Source: Ectopseudomonas mendocina
Lineage (GTDB): Bacteria; Pseudomonadota; Gammaproteobacteria; Pseudomonadales; Pseudomonadaceae
Length of the DNA stretch: 64,000 nt
Direction: 5' to 3'
NCBI RefSeq assembly: GCF_016008875.1
Contig: NZ_JADTQG010000009.1
Location: 124,001 to 188,000 of the forward strand
Shown here one piece after another: positions 1 to 9,085 of the stretch (its first letter is position 1; every line of letters starts with the position of its first letter). The notes under the pieces were generated by a model, which searched no databases, was not told the origin of the DNA, and saw only the letters and a list, made by a program, of their open reading frames with translations. Position numbers and translations under genes: made by a program.

Positions 1-118
1 TCTTTCGAACTCTAGCAGTATCTGCCTGTGCTGGCAGCCCGTCCGCCTGGACAGGCTGCCACGCCAGAGTACGGATCTATGACCGAACGGTCGAGATGCG
101 GGTTCCTTTCCCGGACGC

Positions 119-979
119 TCAGCCCTGAGCGTTGCCCAGCAACTGGCCCATGCGCACGGCGCTGCCAGTGCAGAGTTCTTCGGCCCACTGCACTTGGTTC
201 GGACCGAACAGGACGATGGCCGTGGAGCCCAGCTTGAAGCGACCCATTTCCGCACCTTTGGCCAGTTCGATCGGCCCGCGCGCTGGCGCGTCGTAACGCG
301 TGCTCTTCAGTTCGCGCTTGGGCGGGGTGACCAGGCCGGCCCATACCGTCTCGATGCTGGCGACGATCATCGCGCCCACCAGTACCACGGCCATCGGCCC
401 GCGCTCGGTGTCGAACAGGCAGACCACGCGCTCGTTGCGGGCGAACAGTTCCGGCACGTTCTCCGCGGTGGTCTGGTTGACCGAGAACAGGCGGCCCGGA
501 ACGTAGACCATCTCCTTCAGCGTGCCGCCCAGCGGCATGTGGACGCGGTGGTAATCCTTCGGCGAGAGGTACACGGTGGCGAACTGGCCACCCATGAACG
601 GCGCCGCGCGCTCGGCATCGCCACCAAGCAATTCGACCGTGCTGAAGCTGTGGCCCTTGGCCTGGAAGATACGCCCGTGCTCGATGGTGCCGAGCTGGCT
701 GATCGCACCGTCGGCCGGGCTGAGAATGGCGCCGGGGGTTTCATCCAGCGGGCGCGCGCCTGCCTTCAGGGCGCGGGTGAAGAAAGCGTTGAAGTGCTCG
801 AAGGCCCGCAGGTCTTCGTTCTGCGCTTCGCTCATGTTGACCTCGTACTGCTTGGCGAACCACGAGATCAGCGGATTCTTGAGCCATCCGATGCGGCACT
901 CGGCAACGCAGCCGATCAGGCGCGACAGCAGGTGATGAGGCAGCAGGTACTGGCTGAGGATAAAGAGACGTTGTTTCAT
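119..979 (-). CDS. psd: Phosphatidylserine decarboxylase proenzyme
   Basis: Decarboxylates phosphatidylserine to phosphatidylethanolamine at the inner membrane, the last step of PE synthesis. The 286-residue product has the usual length for the proteobacterial enzyme. It keeps the LGST self-cleavage motif near residue 252, where the Ser becomes the pyruvoyl group, and the HRVHMPLGG block that carries a conserved His. The start at 979 ([10 protein letters not shown]) was preferred to an in-frame ATG 34 codons upstream because the extra residues are low-complexity and Arg-rich and overlap the sulfurtransferase stop. It follows rhdA on the same strand, as in P. aeruginosa. The 118 bases downstream, to the window edge, hold no gene I can support. 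Confidence 0.95.
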   Translation of the reverse strand: MKQRLFILSQYLLPHHLLSRLIGCVAECRIGWLKNPLISWFAKQYEVNMSEAQNEDLRAFEHFNAFFTRALKAGARPLDETPGAILSPADGAISQLGTIEHGRIFQAKGHSFSTVELLGGDAERAAPFMGGQFATVYLSPKDYHRVHMPLGGTLKEMVYVPGRLFSVNQTTAENVPELFARNERVVCLFDTERGPMAVVLVGAMIVASIETVWAGLVTPPKRELKSTRYDAPARGPIELAKGAEMGRFKLGSTAIVLFGPNQVQWAEELCTGSAVRMGQLLGNAQG

Positions 980-1044
980 CGTGCTTCCTTGAGGTTCCTG
1001 CCTACGCTGTGGCCGGCGCAGGGTGCAATTGAAGGTTTGCGGGC

Positions 1045-1860
1045 TCAGCGTTCGATGGGCGTATCGGGCAGGTTGCCCCATTCGGACCAGGAGCCAGCGT
1101 AGGCTTTCACGCGCGGGTATCCGAGCGCCTTAGCCACCACGTAACTGAAGCCGGAGCGGCGATGAGTCTGGCAGTGAGTGATCACTTCCTTGTCCGGTGT
1201 GATGCCCAGGCCCTGCAGAACTTCGGCGATGTCCGTGCGAATGCGCATGCCGCGCTGCGGGTCCATGCCTGCAGTCCATTCGAAATGGGTTGCGCCGGGG
1301 ATGTGCCCGCCACGTGCCGAACTCAGCTTCTCGCCGCGATACTCGTCCGCGCCGCGCACGTCCCAGATGGCCAGGTCGGCCGAATTCAGGCGTGATTGCA
1401 GGTAGTCGCGGGTGGCGGTAGGGGCGTCGCTCAGGGTCAGCGTCACTTCACTGCGGGCCGCGGCGGGCACGTCCTGGTTCAGCTCGAGTCCGTCGCCGAT
1501 CCAGGCCTGTAGGCCGCCGTTAAGGAAGTGGTAATGCTGATGGCCGATCACATCGAGCAGCCAGATGAAGCGGCCGGCCCAGGGGCCGCCCTCATCGTCG
1601 TAAACCACGTAGGTAGCCTCTGCCCGGTGGCCGATATCGGCGAACAGCGCCTCAAGCTGCGCGCGTTCGGGTAGCAGGCCTGGAGCGGGCGGCTGGCCCA
1701 ACTGCGTACGCTTGGCATCCACCCAGCGCGCGCCCGGAATGTGGCCAGCGGCGTAACGCGCTGCACTGCTGAGGTCGAGCAGGATCAGGTCGGCTGCGTC
1801 CAGGCGCTCGGCCAGCTCGGCCGGTTCGATCACCAGAGGTAGATTGTCGAAGGCGGACAT
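1045..1860 (-). CDS. rhdA: Thiosulfate sulfurtransferase (rhodanese), two-domain
   Basis: Transfers sulfane sulfur from thiosulfate to cyanide or thiol acceptors. The product is 271 residues with two rhodanese domains; only the C-terminal one is catalytic. The active-site loop CQTHRRSG has its Cys at residue 230, the same length and Cys position as the well-studied Azotobacter vinelandii RhdA. The start at 1860 ([10 protein letters not shown]) was chosen over an upstream in-frame ATG because homology begins there and the upstream extension runs into the HDOD gene. It ends 65 bp before the psd start and begins 43 bp after the HDOD gene stop, so the three genes may be co-transcribed. Confidence 0.93.
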   Translation of the reverse strand: MSAFDNLPLVIEPAELAERLDAADLILLDLSSAARYAAGHIPGARWVDAKRTQLGQPPAPGLLPERAQLEALFADIGHRAEATYVVYDDEGGPWAGRFIWLLDVIGHQHYHFLNGGLQAWIGDGLELNQDVPAAARSEVTLTLSDAPTATRDYLQSRLNSADLAIWDVRGADEYRGEKLSSARGGHIPGATHFEWTAGMDPQRGMRIRTDIAEVLQGLGITPDKEVITHCQTHRRSGFSYVVAKALGYPRVKAYAGSWSEWGNLPDTPIER

Positions 1861-1903
1861 CTCGGCCTCGTCGTATGAAAAGAGGTCGATTGTAGCGGAC
1901 TCT

Positions 1904-3427
1904 TCAGCGTCCGCGTCTGGAAAAGCAGCCCAGCGCGCGCTCGATGCACTGCACGGTCTTGGCGAAGGCTTGCAGGCTGACGTCATTGAGCGGCTGGCCG
2001 CCCTGGTCGGCCACGACCAGCATTACCACTCGACCATTGCTGGCGAGAGAGCGCAGCAGCAGATGTTCGCTGGGGAACAGGGCCTTGAGGTTGCCGGGCA
2101 GCAGGGCAGAAAACTGCGCGATGTTGCTAGGGGTCATACGCAGCTGGCCCGGCTCGCTGAGCAGGCGTTTCAGGACCTGGCTTTGTGCCGGATCAAGGCT
2201 GAGGCTCGCCGCGCTGGCATCGAGGCCCGCGTGTTGCTGGGTCTGCAGGCGAGTGTGATGACGATCGGCGAGCATCAGCAGAACGCGCTTCAGACCGCAG
2301 GCTTGCAACGCGTCGCGGGCGCATGCAGTCAACTGCGGCACATTGGCGAAGCTGCTGGGCTCGGCCAGCAGGCGCGCGCAATGCTGCCGCCAGGCGGCAA
2401 GGTCGTCACGCTTGGGCGGTGGCGCGGCGGTGACCGCAGGCTTCAGGCGATGGGCGTCCCACGGCCAGATCAATGCCTGTGCCGGATGCCAGAGCGCGGC
2501 GTCATGGATCAGGCGGGCGCTGCTGACGGCATGTTGATGCACTTCCTGCTGCAGCTCGCACAAGGGAATCTGCAGGTACAGCCCGGTAAGACGCTGCCAG
2601 CGCAGGCTGTGCGCGGTATCCCAGGCGTGGTGGGCCGACACCGCCAGGCCGTTGGCCAGCAGCACGCAATTGCTCGGTTGAGTGAGCCAGTGACGCAGGG
2701 AAGTATCTTCGTCGAGCATCTGTTGCTGATGCAGCGGATGCTCGTTATCGCGGGCGATATGCAGCGCCTTGACCAACTGGCGGCGGTCACGCTCCAGCAG
2801 GCGATAGCCGCGCACTATCCACTCCGGTAGGCGCCAGCGCTCGGCCAGCTTGAGGCATAGCTGGATCAGGCTGACGCCCAGCAGGTCCTTCTCCACAGCA
2901 GCCGGTCGTTCGCCTTTGAGCAGCACCCGCTGTTCCCAGGCTTCGAGCAATTGCGGGTGGGCGCACAGCAGCGGCCAGATCGGTGCGAGAAACAGCAGGC
3001 TGCAGCCATGCAGTTCGTTCCACAGCCGTGCCAAACGAGCGCCGAACAGCCCGCGGGCCTGCTGGCTGGCGTGCTGGCTGATCAGCAGGATCTGGCGAAA
3101 CGCCTGAGGAATCTCGCCCTCGGGCAGCGCTGGCGCCTGGTTGAGTAGCGCCTCGCAGCGGCTCAGGCCCAGGCGTGACAGGGCCGTTTCGACGCTTTCG
3201 GCCGGATCGCTGAGGCTGTTGCCCGACTGGTTGGCTTCGCGCAGGACCTGCAGGGCGAAGGATGGGCTCAGCTCGATGGTCTCGGCGATTTCGCGCCAGG
3301 TTTTGCGGCTGTCACCCAGGATGCGACGCAGGCGCAAGTGCTGCTGCTGCTCGATTGGCAGCGGCAACTTGCCCAGATGCTGTACCCAGGCGTCCAGAGT
3401 GCGTGGCAGGGACTTTGGCGTCGACAT
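1904..3427 (-). CDS. HDOD-domain protein of unknown role
   Basis: The 507-residue protein starts MSTPKSLPRTLDAW. An HDOD-type helical region covers roughly residues 15-220 (EQQQHLRLRRIL...LREANQ...ALSRLGLSRCEALL). The remainder resembles the C-terminal part of PA4955-type proteins with a possible GAF-like fold; I cannot name it firmly. HDOD proteins lack the metal-binding HD residues and act as signalling scaffolds rather than phosphohydrolases. The start at 3427 removes 36 codons that would cover the intergenic promoter region of motA. It is transcribed divergently from motA; this neighbour relation is the same as in P. aeruginosa. Confidence 0.8.
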   Translation of the reverse strand: MSTPKSLPRTLDAWVQHLGKLPLPIEQQQHLRLRRILGDSRKTWREIAETIELSPSFALQVLREANQSGNSLSDPAESVETALSRLGLSRCEALLNQAPALPEGEIPQAFRQILLISQHASQQARGLFGARLARLWNELHGCSLLFLAPIWPLLCAHPQLLEAWEQRVLLKGERPAAVEKDLLGVSLIQLCLKLAERWRLPEWIVRGYRLLERDRRQLVKALHIARDNEHPLHQQQMLDEDTSLRHWLTQPSNCVLLANGLAVSAHHAWDTAHSLRWQRLTGLYLQIPLCELQQEVHQHAVSSARLIHDAALWHPAQALIWPWDAHRLKPAVTAAPPPKRDDLAAWRQHCARLLAEPSSFANVPQLTACARDALQACGLKRVLLMLADRHHTRLQTQQHAGLDASAASLSLDPAQSQVLKRLLSEPGQLRMTPSNIAQFSALLPGNLKALFPSEHLLLRSLASNGRVVMLVVADQGGQPLNDVSLQAFAKTVQCIERALGCFSRRGR

Positions 3428-3465
3428 ATTGGCTCGAGTCGAACTGGCTTTTGACCATAACTGGC

Positions 3466-3492
3466 TATAGTCTGGCGTATAAGTTCCGATAA
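3466..3492 (+). promoter_or_regulatory. Candidate sigma-28 (FliA) promoter of motAB
   Basis: TATA at 3466-3469, 15 bases, then TCCGATAA at 3485-3492. This matches the TAAA-N15-GCCGATAA flagellar sigma factor consensus at 10 of 12 positions with exact spacing, and lies 55 bp before the motA start. Function is inferred from the match and from the flagellar role of the gene. Confidence 0.55.
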
Positions 3493-3546
3493 TTAGAAGG
3501 GCTGTTTTTAATAGCCCATCCTCTAGGCTCTGCAAGCGTTTCTTTC

Positions 3547-4398
3547 ATGGCAAAAATCATAGGCATCATTGTCGTTTTCGGCTGCGTATTCGGCGGTTTC
3601 GTGCTCTCGGGCGGTAAGCTGATGGCGCTGGTTCACCCCTTCGAGGTTCTGATCATTGGCGGCGCGGCGCTGGGAGCATTCCTGCAGGCCAACCCGGGCA
3701 GCATGTTCATGACCGTGTTCAAGAAGTCGCTGAGCATGTTCGGCAGCCGCTTCACCCATGCCTACTATCTGGAAGTGCTCAAGCTGCTGTACGAGATTCT
3801 CAACAAGAGTCGTCGCGAGGGCATGATGGCCATCGAGGCCGACGTCGAGGACCCCAACGCCAGCCCGATCTTCAGCAAGTACCCCGGAGTGCTCAAGGAT
3901 GCGCGCATGACGGCGTTCATCTGCGACTACCTGCGCATCATGTCGTCCGGCAACATGGCCCCGCACGAACTCGAAGGGTTGTTCGACATGGAGCTGGCCA
4001 GCCTCAAGGAGGAAGTGGAGCACCCGGCGCACGCGGTAGCCAAGGTCGCCGACGGCATGCCGGCCATGGGTATCGTCGCCGCGGTACTGGGCATCGTGAT
4101 CACCATGTCGATTCTGGCCGAGGCGGACAACGCGCAGATCGGTGAGAAGGTCGGTACGGCGCTGGTCGGTACCTTCCTCGGCATTCTTGCGTCATATGGC
4201 TTCTTCGGCCCGCTGTCCAACGCCTTGGAACATGACGCCAAGGAAGAGCTGAACCTCTACGAAGCCATCAAGGCAACCCTGGTCGCGTCCACTTCCGGCA
4301 TGCCGCCGACGCTGGCTGTCGAGTTCGGGCGCAAGGTGCTGTTCCCGGCGCATCGCCCGAGCTTCAGCGAGCTCGAACAGGCCATGCGCGGCAGCTAA
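3547..4398 (+). CDS. motA: Flagellar motor stator protein MotA
   Basis: Inner-membrane stator subunit that, with MotB, conducts ions and pushes on the rotor. 283 residues, the normal length. The N-terminus is a membrane segment (IIGIIVVFGCVFGGFVLSGG), a second follows at about residues 30-50, and two more lie near residues 170-190 and 200-220 (MGIVAAVLGIVITM, LVGTFLGILASYGFFGP). The large cytoplasmic loop between them contains the charged stretch expected to contact FliG. Only three bases separate its stop from the motB start, so the two are one operon. This is the MotAB-type stator rather than the second pseudomonad pair MotCD, judged by position next to rsgA and orn. Confidence 0.95.
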   Translation: MAKIIGIIVVFGCVFGGFVLSGGKLMALVHPFEVLIIGGAALGAFLQANPGSMFMTVFKKSLSMFGSRFTHAYYLEVLKLLYEILNKSRREGMMAIEADVEDPNASPIFSKYPGVLKDARMTAFICDYLRIMSSGNMAPHELEGLFDMELASLKEEVEHPAHAVAKVADGMPAMGIVAAVLGIVITMSILAEADNAQIGEKVGTALVGTFLGILASYGFFGPLSNALEHDAKEELNLYEAIKATLVASTSGMPPTLAVEFGRKVLFPAHRPSFSELEQAMRGS

Positions 4399-4401
4399 GC
4401 C

Positions 4402-5391
4402 ATGGAAAATAACCAACCCATCATCGTCAAGCGGGTCAAGAAGACCGCAGGCGGGCACCATGGCGGCGCCTGGAAGATCGCCTTCGCCGACTTCGCCACC
4501 GCCATGATGGCGTTCTTCCTGGTGATGTGGCTGATGTCGTCGGCCACGCCGGAGCAGAAGCGCGCGATCTCCGGTTACTTCCAGGACCCCATCGGCTTTA
4601 CCGAAAGCGCCAGCCCCTACGCCATCGACCTCGGCGGTACGCCCACGCCGGCGCCGGAGCGCACGCTCAACCCGGATGTAACCGATACGCCGGAGAGCCA
4701 GCCGGACGAGACGGGCATCAGCACCGATCAGATCGAAACCCTGGCCGAGAAGATGGAGCAGGAGCGCCTGGAGCTGCTGTTGCAGGAGCTGCAGAACAAG
4801 GTCGAGGAAAACCCTGAACTGCAGCGCTTCAAGGATCAGATTCTGTTCGAGATCACCCAGGATGGCCTGCGCATCCAGATCATGGATGCCGAGAACCGGC
4901 CGATGTTCGCCCTCGGCAGTGCCAACCTTCAGCCTTATTTCGAAGACATTCTGCTGGCCATGGCCGACACCATCCGCGCCGTGCCGAACAAAATCAGCAT
5001 CAGCGGCCATACCGATGCCAAGCCTTTCGCTGGGCGCGGCGATTTCGGCAACTGGGAGTTGTCATCCAATCGCGCCAACGCTGCAAGGCGGGCGCTGGTG
5101 GCCGGCGGGTATTCCGATGATCAAGTGGCGCGCGTTGTCGGCTATGCATCGTCGGCGCTGTTCGATCGTGAAGACCCCTTCAATCCGGTCAATCGACGCA
5201 TCGATATCGTTGTGCTGACCAAGAAGGCGCAGCGCGCCATCGAAGGCGAGCAGGGTGTCGAGTCCAGCGAGAGTGAAACGCCTGCCCCCGCAGGGGCGAC
5301 TAGCGAGCCGCTAGCGCCGGAGCAGCTGCGCGAGCGCCTGAATATTTTCGAGGAAGGCGCGCTGCAGTTCGATCAACTGAACAATCAGTAA
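4402..5391 (+). CDS. motB: Flagellar motor stator protein MotB
   Basis: Peptidoglycan-anchored partner of MotA. 329 residues: a basic cytoplasmic start, one membrane helix at about residues 26-46 with the ion-channel Asp30 ([18 protein letters not shown]), a flexible acidic linker, and an OmpA-like peptidoglycan-binding domain at about 150-280 that includes SGHTDAKPF. The last 50 residues are an Ala/Pro/Glu-rich tail. The Asp30 context without polar sodium-channel signatures suggests a proton stator, by inference. Its last 7 bases overlap the end of the convergent rsgA gene. Confidence 0.95.
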   Translation: MENNQPIIVKRVKKTAGGHHGGAWKIAFADFATAMMAFFLVMWLMSSATPEQKRAISGYFQDPIGFTESASPYAIDLGGTPTPAPERTLNPDVTDTPESQPDETGISTDQIETLAEKMEQERLELLLQELQNKVEENPELQRFKDQILFEITQDGLRIQIMDAENRPMFALGSANLQPYFEDILLAMADTIRAVPNKISISGHTDAKPFAGRGDFGNWELSSNRANAARRALVAGGYSDDQVARVVGYASSALFDREDPFNPVNRRIDIVVLTKKAQRAIEGEQGVESSESETPAPAGATSEPLAPEQLRERLNIFEEGALQFDQLNNQ

Positions 5392-6416
5392 TCGTCCTGC
5401 GGCAGGCTGGCGAGGATGTGCCGGTAGCTGGCCATGCGCTGCGGCTGTACGCGACCGTCTTCCAGAGCCTGCAACAATGCGCAGCCCGGCTCGCGGTCGT
5501 GCTTGCAGTCACGAAAACGGCAGCGGCCGAGCAGGTCGTGGAACTCGATGAAGCCGGCCTCCACGTCGTCGCGACTGACATGGCCGAGGCCGAATTCGCG
5601 AATACCGGGGGAGTCGATCAACTGGCCGCCACCGGGAAAGTGGAACAGCCGTGCGGTGGTGGTGGTGTGGGTGCCCTTGCCGGTCAGCTCCGACAGGGCG
5701 CCGACGCGGGTGTCGACGCCGGGCAGTAGGCCGTTGACCAGCGATGACTTGCCCACCCCCGACTGGCCAACGAAAACGCTGACGTGGCCGTCCAGGCGCT
5801 TTTTCAGTTGTTCCATGCCGTCGCCCTGATGGGCCGAGACTTCCAGCAGCGGATACTCCAGCTGACGATAGACCTTGAGCAGGGCGTCCAGCGCCACCTG
5901 ATTCTGTTCATCGATCAGGTCGGCCTTGTTCAGCAGCAGCAATGGGCGGATGCCGGCATGCTCGGCGGCCACCAGATAGCGGTCGATCAGGTTGGCGTGG
6001 GGTTCGGGCAAGGGGGCGAAGACGATGACGATCTGGTCGACGTTGGCCGCCACCGGCTTGAGTTGGCCACGCATATCGGGGCGGCATAGTTCGCTGTTTC
6101 TCGGCAGTTGCGCGACGATCACGCCGTCGCCTTGGTTGCCGGGGCGCCAGACCACCTGATCGCCGGTGACCAGTGCCGGCAGGTTGGCGCGCAGGTGGCA
6201 GCGAAACACCTGGCCGGCCAGTTCGCCCTGTAAACCCTCGATTTCCACCTGTACGCCAAAGTGAGCGATCACCAGGCCGGTCTGCTCCGGGCCCAGGTCG
6301 CCGCCTTCCAGCGCCTCCACGGCTCGCGATTCACGCTTGGCCGCGCGGGCGGCGCGCTCGCCTTGAATCTTTTCGATGCGCCAGCTCTGGCGGCGGTTGA
6401 GTTGGCGTTTGGCCAT
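5385..6416 (-). CDS. rsgA: Small-subunit maturation GTPase RsgA
   Basis: Late 30S assembly factor whose GTPase is triggered by the ribosome. 343 residues: basic N-terminal extension, OB fold at about residues 45-110, then a circularly permuted GTPase whose G4 motif (LLLNKADL) precedes the P-loop ([15 protein letters not shown]) and G3 (DSPGIREFG). The C-terminal zinc knuckle [14 protein letters not shown] is intact. The start at 6416 gives a normal Pseudomonas length. It converges on motB with a 7-bp overlap and no room for a terminator between them. Confidence 0.95.
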   Translation of the reverse strand: MAKRQLNRRQSWRIEKIQGERAARAAKRESRAVEALEGGDLGPEQTGLVIAHFGVQVEIEGLQGELAGQVFRCHLRANLPALVTGDQVVWRPGNQGDGVIVAQLPRNSELCRPDMRGQLKPVAANVDQIVIVFAPLPEPHANLIDRYLVAAEHAGIRPLLLLNKADLIDEQNQVALDALLKVYRQLEYPLLEVSAHQGDGMEQLKKRLDGHVSVFVGQSGVGKSSLVNGLLPGVDTRVGALSELTGKGTHTTTTARLFHFPGGGQLIDSPGIREFGLGHVSRDDVEAGFIEFHDLLGRCRFRDCKHDREPGCALLQALEDGRVQPQRMASYRHILASLPQDDY

Positions 6417-6506
6417 GAATCATCCGGGGTGTGGTGGAGTGTTGATCGCGGCGAGTTTAGCATGAGCGCTCGGTGGTCATTCGGCTGCCGAAGCGGGGGG
6501 CAGGGA

Positions 6507-7316
6507 ATGACGACTGGCGGGAAAAGAACGGTGCTGCGGCTGCCTGTGTTGCGCGCGCTCCTGGCGCAAAGCCTGGCCGTGGCGCTGGTGGTGGTGCTGG
6601 TGTATCTGCTGGCGCTGCTGCCCTGGCGCATGTCGCTGTTTTCCGTCGCTCTGCTGCAGGGCGTGCTGGCCGCTGCCATAGGCTGGCGCCTGGGATTGTC
6701 GCGCTGGTGGTTGTGGATCAACCTGGCGTTCCTGCCGACACTGTTACTGGTGCAGCGCGCCGACTTGCCAGCCTGGCTTTTCCTGCTGGGCTTCGTGCTG
6801 TTACTGCTGGTCAACTGGAACAGCCTGCGTGAGCAGGTGCCGCTCTACTTGAGTGGGCGCAAGGCGCAGCAACGTCTGCAGCAGTGCTTGAGCGAGCTGG
6901 AGCCGACGCTGCGTTTCGTCGACCTTGGTTGTGGTACGGCAGGGACGTTGCTGCAGTTGGCCCGGCAGTTTCCCCGTGGGCACTTCGTTGGCGTCGAAAC
7001 GGCGCCGCTGCTCTTCCTTCTTGCCTGGCTGCGTTGCCTGTTTCAGGAGAATTGCCATGTCCACTATCGCAGTCTGTGGCAAACCACGCTGGGTGATTTC
7101 GACGTGGTCTACTGTTTTTTGTCGCCAGCGCCAATGCCTCGCCTGTGGGCCAAGGCGCAAGCCGAAATGCGCGCCGGTAGCTGGCTGATCAGCAATACCT
7201 TCGAGATTCCCGGCGTGCCGGCTGAACGGCTGCTGGCGATCAACGAGGGGCGACAGACCGCGCTGCTGGTCTGGCAGATCAAGGACGCGCCGATATCCGC
7301 TAGAATTGGCACCTGA
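6507..7316 (+). CDS. Membrane-linked class I SAM methyltransferase-like protein
   Basis: 269 residues. The first ~110 residues are very hydrophobic with about four membrane segments ([65 protein letters not shown]). The rest is a Rossmann methyltransferase domain with the SAM-binding motif [11 protein letters not shown] near residue 135 and [10 protein letters not shown] as the second strand. The start at 6507 has a GGGGGCAGGG ribosome site just upstream; an in-frame ATG at 6462 is possible. The stop lies 16 bp before orn, so the two may be co-transcribed. The substrate is unknown. Confidence 0.8.
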   Translation: MTTGGKRTVLRLPVLRALLAQSLAVALVVVLVYLLALLPWRMSLFSVALLQGVLAAAIGWRLGLSRWWLWINLAFLPTLLLVQRADLPAWLFLLGFVLLLLVNWNSLREQVPLYLSGRKAQQRLQQCLSELEPTLRFVDLGCGTAGTLLQLARQFPRGHFVGVETAPLLFLLAWLRCLFQENCHVHYRSLWQTTLGDFDVVYCFLSPAPMPRLWAKAQAEMRAGSWLISNTFEIPGVPAERLLAINEGRQTALLVWQIKDAPISARIGT

Positions 7317-7332
7317 GCCAAGGAGCCTAACC

Positions 7333-7875
7333 ATGCAAAACCCCGATAACCTGATTTGGATCGATCTGGAAATGACCGGCCTGGAGCCGGAGCGCGACGT
7401 GATCATCGAGATGGCCACCATCGTCACCGACAGCGAGCTGAACGTGCTGGCCGAAGGGCCGGTGATCGCCATTCACCAGAGTGACGAGGCTCTGGCCGGC
7501 ATGGACGAATGGAACACCCGCACCCATGGCCAGAGCGGCCTGACCCAGCGCGTACGCGAGAGCCAGATCGATACGGCGGCGGCCGAGGCGCAGACCATCG
7601 CCTTTCTCGAACAGTGGGTGCCGAAGGGCAAGTCGCCGATCTGCGGCAACAGCATCGGCCAGGATCGCCGCTTCCTCTACAAGTACATGCCGGCGCTGGA
7701 AGCCTACTTCCACTACCGCTATCTGGACGTCTCGACCCTGAAGATCCTCGCCGGCATGTGGGCGCCGGAGGTCAAGGACAGCTTTCAGAAAACCGCCACG
7801 CACCAGGCGCTGGACGATATCCGCGAATCCATCGCCGAACTGCGCCACTATCGCGAGCATTTTCTCAAGGTGTGA
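7333..7875 (+). CDS. orn: Oligoribonuclease
   Basis: 3'-5' exonuclease that degrades very short RNAs, including pGpG made from cyclic-di-GMP. 180 residues, normal length, DEDDh class: Asp11 and Glu13 in IDLEMTG, the middle Asp in [10 protein letters not shown], and the final His-x4-Asp in [10 protein letters not shown]. The start at 7333 follows AAGGAG by a normal distance and drops nine non-conserved upstream codons. In pseudomonads it is needed to clear pGpG, which links it to the GGDEF protein further along the window. Confidence 0.97.
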   Translation: MQNPDNLIWIDLEMTGLEPERDVIIEMATIVTDSELNVLAEGPVIAIHQSDEALAGMDEWNTRTHGQSGLTQRVRESQIDTAAAEAQTIAFLEQWVPKGKSPICGNSIGQDRRFLYKYMPALEAYFHYRYLDVSTLKILAGMWAPEVKDSFQKTATHQALDDIRESIAELRHYREHFLKV

Positions 7876-7903
7876 TTAGCCAGTCCGGTGCGTTGCGTGA
7901 GAC

Positions 7904-7964
7904 TGTAGCCCGGATGAAATCCGGGAAACGGGCGGCGCTATTCCCGGATTGCATCCGGGCTACA
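7904..7964. repeat. REP-like inverted repeat, GTAGCCCGGAT family, copy 1
   Basis: TGTAGCCCGGAT at the left end is the exact reverse complement of ATCCGGGCTACA at the right end. Each arm also forms its own hairpin (CCCGGAT-GAA-ATCCGGG on the left, CCCGGAT-TGC-ATCCGGG on the right). A second copy with the same arms but a different middle lies at 31925-31984. It sits between the convergent ends of orn and queG and contains the queG stop codon. Confidence 0.85.
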
Positions 7965-9024
7965 GAGCGCCGTGTCGCTCCAGAGCCCACGCCACATGCT
8001 CGCGCACCAGCATTGATGGGTGTTCGCGGCGCGCCTGCAGGGCCTCCAGCACCGGGATGGTCGAGGGCGCATTGCCCAGGCCGACTGCCAGGTTGCGCAG
8101 CCAGCGCTCGTAGCCGGCGCGGCGTAGCGGCGAGCCCTCGGTGCGGCTGAGAAATTCTTCTTCCGTCCACATGAACAATTCGGCCAGGGCACTGTTGTCC
8201 AGGCCGTGGCGTGGCTGGAAGTCGCCCTGCTTGGTGGGGCGAGCAAAGCGATTCCAGGGGCAGACGATCTGGCAGTCGTCGCAGCCGAACACCCGGTTGC
8301 CGATGGGCGCGCGCAGTTCCACCGGGATCGAGCCCTTCAGTTCGATGGTCAGGTAGGAGATGCAGCGCCGCGCATCCAACTGGTAAGGGCCGGCGAAGGC
8401 TGCGGTGGGGCAGATGTCCATGCAGGCGCTGCAGCGCCCGCAGTGCTCGCTGCCATGCGCCGCATCGACCGGCAGCGGCAGGTCGACGAACAGCTCGCCG
8501 AGAAAGAAATAGCTGCCGGCCTTGCGGTTGAGCACCAGGGTGTTCTTGCCGATCCAGCCCAGGCCGGCCTTCTCGGCAATGGCCTTTTCCAGTACCGGCG
8601 CGCTGTCGACGAAGGCGCGATAGCCGAACGGGCCGATTTGCTGCTGGATGCGTTCGGCCAGTTGTTGCAGGCGTTTGCGGATCAGCTTGTGGTAATCGCG
8701 GCCCAGGGCATAGCGCGACACGTAGGCTTGTTCCGGCTCGCTCAGGCGCTGAGCCATTTGCGTATCGCCAGGCAGATAGTCCATGCGCAGCGACACCACG
8801 CGCAGTGTGCCGGGCACCAGTTCCTGCGGGCGCGAGCGCTTGTCGCCGTGGGCAGCCATGTAGTCCATCTCGCCCTGGTAGCCAGCCGCCAGCCAGCGCT
8901 TGAGATGCGCCTCGTGCTCGCCCAACTCGACATCTGTGATGCCGACCTGCTGGAAACCCAGCTCGCGCGCCCACTCCTTGATGGACAGGGCCAGCGCATC
9001 GAGATCGAGAGTTTGGTTGGACAT
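7960..9024 (-). CDS. queG: Epoxyqueuosine reductase
   Basis: Cobalamin and iron-sulfur dependent enzyme that reduces epoxyqueuosine to queuosine at the tRNA wobble base. 354 residues, starting MSNQTLDLDA. Two ferredoxin-like [4Fe-4S] sites are intact: CGRCSACMDICP and CDDCQIVCPW. A HEAT-like C-terminal helix region follows. The start at 9024 discards a long Arg-rich upstream extension that crosses the divergent nnr promoter. The last codons and the TAG stop lie inside a REP-like repeat, so the extreme C-terminus (ERHGAL) is specified by, or adjacent to, repeat sequence. Confidence 0.94.
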   Translation of the reverse strand: MSNQTLDLDALALSIKEWARELGFQQVGITDVELGEHEAHLKRWLAAGYQGEMDYMAAHGDKRSRPQELVPGTLRVVSLRMDYLPGDTQMAQRLSEPEQAYVSRYALGRDYHKLIRKRLQQLAERIQQQIGPFGYRAFVDSAPVLEKAIAEKAGLGWIGKNTLVLNRKAGSYFFLGELFVDLPLPVDAAHGSEHCGRCSACMDICPTAAFAGPYQLDARRCISYLTIELKGSIPVELRAPIGNRVFGCDDCQIVCPWNRFARPTKQGDFQPRHGLDNSALAELFMWTEEEFLSRTEGSPLRRAGYERWLRNLAVGLGNAPSTIPVLEALQARREHPSMLVREHVAWALERHGAL

Positions 9025-9051
9025 GGGGCGGGCGCAGGCGGTGGAGGTGCG

Positions 9052-9057
9052 TATAAT
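9052..9057 (+). promoter_or_regulatory. Possible -10 box for nnr
   Basis: A perfect TATAAT lies 28 bp before the nnr start in the 61-bp gap between divergent queG and nnr. I see no good -35 at 17 bp, so the call rests on the -10 hexamer alone. Confidence 0.35.
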
Positions 9058-9085
9058 TCTGCCAGACATCCGTCGCGAGCGAGCC

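Noticed and set aside
194..1102. A 302-codon plus-strand frame opposite psd
   Set aside because: The minus strand holds a clear psd with intact LGST motif; the plus frame is compositional shadow.
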